A stretch of DNA of 5,965 nucleotides from Bacteroidota bacterium. Its GTDB lineage: Bacteria > Bacteroidota > Bacteroidia > B-17B0 > Aurantibacillaceae. The first letter of the stretch is position 1. Every line of letters starts with the position of its first letter. The notes below the pieces were generated by a model. The model was not told the DNA's origin, ran no database searches, and saw nothing but the letters and a program-made list of their open reading frames with translations. The stretch is from contig JANYBY010000222.1 of assembly GCA_025360565.1 (NCBI GenBank), positions 1-5,965 of the forward strand. The letters run 5' to 3'. Positions 3,977 to 5,965 of the stretch are shown here, in pieces. A program made the translations under genes and the position numbers.

Positions 3977-5965
3977 ATGTTCGTAATAAAAAGAGATGGC
4001 ACTCGCGAGACAGTAAAGTTTGACAAAATTACTGCCCGCATTCAAAAACTAAGCTACAGCTTAGATCCGCACCATGTAGATCCGATACAGGTTGCGAAGA
4101 AAGTAATCGACGGCGTTTATGACGGCGTTACTACCAGTGAATTGGATAACCTTGCAGCGGAAACCGCGGCCGGACTTACATCCAGACATCCCGACTACGC
4201 GCAACTGGCTTCCCGCATCGCGGTAAGTAACCTGCATAAAAACACAATAAAGAGTTTCTCTAAAACGATTGAGGCTTTATATAAATACATCGACCCTAAA
4301 AACGGTTTGCCTGCCGCTTTAATTGCCGATGATGTTTATGAGATCGTGATGGCGAATGCACACACCTTAGATTCATCTATTATATACGACAGAGATTTTG
4401 GTTATGATTATTTTGGGTTTAAAACGTTAGAGCGTTCTTATTTATTAAAAATGAACGGTCAGGTGGCCGAGCGCCCTCAGCACATGTTAATGCGTGTGGC
4501 CGTTGGTATTCACAAAAGCGATATTGAAAGCGCTATAAATACGTATACGTTAATGAGCGAGCGTTGGTTCACACATGCTACGCCAACTTTATTTAATGCC
4601 GGCACTCCAAAACCACAAATGAGTTCTTGTTTTTTATTACAAATAAAAGAAGACAGCATTGATGGTATTTACGATACCTTAAAACAATGCGCAAAAATTT
4701 CGCAAAGTGCAGGCGGAATTGGAATTAATATTCATAATGTTCGTGCAACAGGGTCTTATATTAAAGGAACAAACGGAACCAGCAACGGAATTATACCGAT
4801 GTTGAAAGTGTATAACGAAACCGCGCGTTACGTTGATCAGGGTGGCGGAAAAAGAAAAGGTTCCATTGCTGTTTACTTGGAGCCATGGCATGCCGATATT
4901 TATGACTTTTTAGATATCCGTAAAAATCACGGTAAAGAAGAAATGCGCGCACGCGATCTGTTTACCGCTTTATGGATCCCGGATCTGTTCATGAAACGTG
5001 TAGAAGCCGAAGGCGATTGGAGTTTAATGTGCCCTAACGAATCTCCGGGCCTCAGCGATTGCCACAGCGAAGAGTTTGAAGCCTTGTATACAAAATACGA
5101 AGCCGAAGGAAAATTCCGCAAACAAATTAAAGCACGCGAATTGTGGGCCGAAATTATTAACGCGCAAATTGAAACCGGTAATCCTTACATGTTATTTAAA
5201 GATGCCGCTAACTCAAAATCAAATCAAAAGAATTTGGGCACCATAAAATCATCTAACCTTTGTACCGAAATTATTGAGTACACCAGTAAAGATGAAGTTG
5301 CGGTTTGTAATTTAGCATCCATTGCCTTACCGCGCTTTGTGGATGAGAAAACAGGCACTTTTGATCACAACCGTTTATTTGAAATTACGTACGTAGCTAC
5401 AAAAAATTTAAATAAAATAATTGATCGTAATTATTATCCTATTCCTGAAGCGCGCAATTCAAACATGCGTCACCGCCCAATTGGTTTAGGAGTGCAAGGG
5501 TTGGCCGACGCGTTTATTTTATTGCGTTACCCTTTTGAAAGCGAAGAAGCAAAAAAATTAAATTCAGAAATTTTTGAAACTATTTATTATGCTGCATTAA
5601 CAGCAAGTAAAGATCTTGCAAAACTGGAAGGCCATTACGAATCGTATCCGGGTTCGCCAATATCACAAGGCGTGTTTCAGCACGATATGTGGAATGTAAC
5701 GCCTAGCACACGTTGGGAGTGGGATACATTGCGCGAAGAAATTTTAAAATACGGTGTGCGTAACAGTTTATTGTTAGCTCCAATGCCAACCGCAAGCACC
5801 TCGCAAATTTTAGGTAACAACGAATGTTTTGAGCCATACACTTCAAACATTTACACCCGCCGTGTATTAAGCGGTGAGTTTGTTATCGTAAACAAATACC
5901 TGTTGCGCGACTTGGTGAACATGGGCCTTTGGAACAATGACATGAAGAATCAGATCATCAGTGCC
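3977..5965 (+). CDS. nrdA: Class Ia ribonucleotide reductase, alpha (catalytic) subunit NrdA, 3' end outside window
   Basis: This subunit reduces ribonucleoside diphosphates in the cytoplasm, using the radical from NrdB. The frame runs open for 663 codons to the window edge. It opens with one ATP-cone (FVIKRDG at 2-8 to about residue 90), including Asp57, whose human equivalent is needed for dATP inhibition, so overall activity control is probably kept. The catalytic residues are Cys218 (SSCFLL), Asn427, the thiyl-radical Cys429, Glu431 (NLCTE) and Cys444 (AVCNLAS), at the same numbers as in human RRM1. The phosphate-binding TAST is at 605-608. A one-residue insertion relative to RRM1 lies between 444 and 602. 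The ATG at 3977 is chosen because the ATP-cone starts there; no other in-frame ATG exists back to the stop at 3908. The final part, with the radical-path tyrosines and the redox-active C-terminal cysteines, is not in the window. Confidence 0.97.
   Translation, partial: MFVIKRDGTRETVKFDKITARIQKLSYSLDPHHVDPIQVAKKVIDGVYDGVTTSELDNLAAETAAGLTSRHPDYAQLASRIAVSNLHKNTIKSFSKTIEALYKYIDPKNGLPAALIADDVYEIVMANAHTLDSSIIYDRDFGYDYFGFKTLERSYLLKMNGQVAERPQHMLMRVAVGIHKSDIESAINTYTLMSERWFTHATPTLFNAGTPKPQMSSCFLLQIKEDSIDGIYDTLKQCAKISQSAGGIGINIHNVRATGSYIKGTNGTSNGIIPMLKVYNETARYVDQGGGKRKGSIAVYLEPWHADIYDFLDIRKNHGKEEMRARDLFTALWIPDLFMKRVEAEGDWSLMCPNESPGLSDCHSEEFEALYTKYEAEGKFRKQIKARELWAEIINAQIETGNPYMLFKDAANSKSNQKNLGTIKSSNLCTEIIEYTSKDEVAVCNLASIALPRFVDEKTGTFDHNRLFEITYVATKNLNKIIDRNYYPIPEARNSNMRHRPIGLGVQGLADAFILLRYPFESEEAKKLNSEIFETIYYAALTASKDLAKLEGHYESYPGSPISQGVFQHDMWNVTPSTRWEWDTLREEILKYGVRNSLLLAPMPTASTSQILGNNECFEPYTSNIYTRRVLSGEFVIVNKYLLRDLVNMGLWNNDMKNQIISA

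Noticed and set aside
3917..3979. Upstream TTG (3917) as an alternative nrdA start
   Set aside because: The extension would be low-complexity and run through the hairpin, while the ATP-cone begins exactly at the ATG at 3977, as in other NrdA proteins.
3803..4045. Two overlapping minus-strand frames across the nrdA leader and start
   Set aside because: They overlap the conserved ATP-cone codons of nrdA and the repeat element, with no recognisable protein features.
4679..5121. Minus-strand frames inside nrdA (4679-4891 and 4927-5121)
   Set aside because: They are antisense to conserved catalytic-domain sequence of nrdA and have no family resemblance.

Overview
The window looks like a chromosomal fragment of a member of the Bacteroidota, probably an environmental lineage. 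The evidence is AT-rich intergenic DNA, the absence of Shine-Dalgarno sequences before most starts, matches to the Bacteroidota -7 promoter element (TAnnTTTG), and proteins of Bacteroidota type. No rRNA, tRNA, CRISPR array or intact mobile element was seen.

Left half (minus strand, read right to left from about 2130 to 242): an ECF-type sigma-70 factor (1494-2078) overlaps by 17 bases a single-pass membrane protein (686-1510) that fits an anti-sigma or sigma-partner protein with a periplasmic SH3-like domain. A group III truncated haemoglobin (242-601) follows after 84 bases and has a promoter-like box of its own directly before its ATG. Its stop codon touches a degenerate tandem repeat (CTYYGTG units). 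The first 241 bases hold repeats and a hairpin but no supportable gene.

Centre (2079-2631): a divergent intergenic region. It holds the sigma-gene promoter, a GC-richer island with a 21-codon basic small ORF followed by two overlapping hairpins and a U-tract, and then a very AT-rich stretch. The last part has three copies of TTGTGTT (two direct and 20 bases apart, one inverted) that resemble half-sites of the ribonucleotide reductase repressor NrdR.

Right half (plus strand): nrdB (2632-3603) and nrdA (3977-5965, cut by the window edge) encode the two subunits of an aerobic class Ia ribonucleotide reductase of the eukaryote-like type. All iron ligands and the radical tyrosine are present in NrdB. 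The N-terminal ATP-cone and the active-site cysteines are present in NrdA, with the same residue numbers as human RRM1 up to C444. The two genes are separated by 373 non-coding bases that contain hairpins and a second copy of the CTCTGTG-type repeat, so nrdA may have separate control. Together they make dNTPs from NDPs. No functional link between this locus and the divergent sigma/haemoglobin cluster can be shown from sequence.
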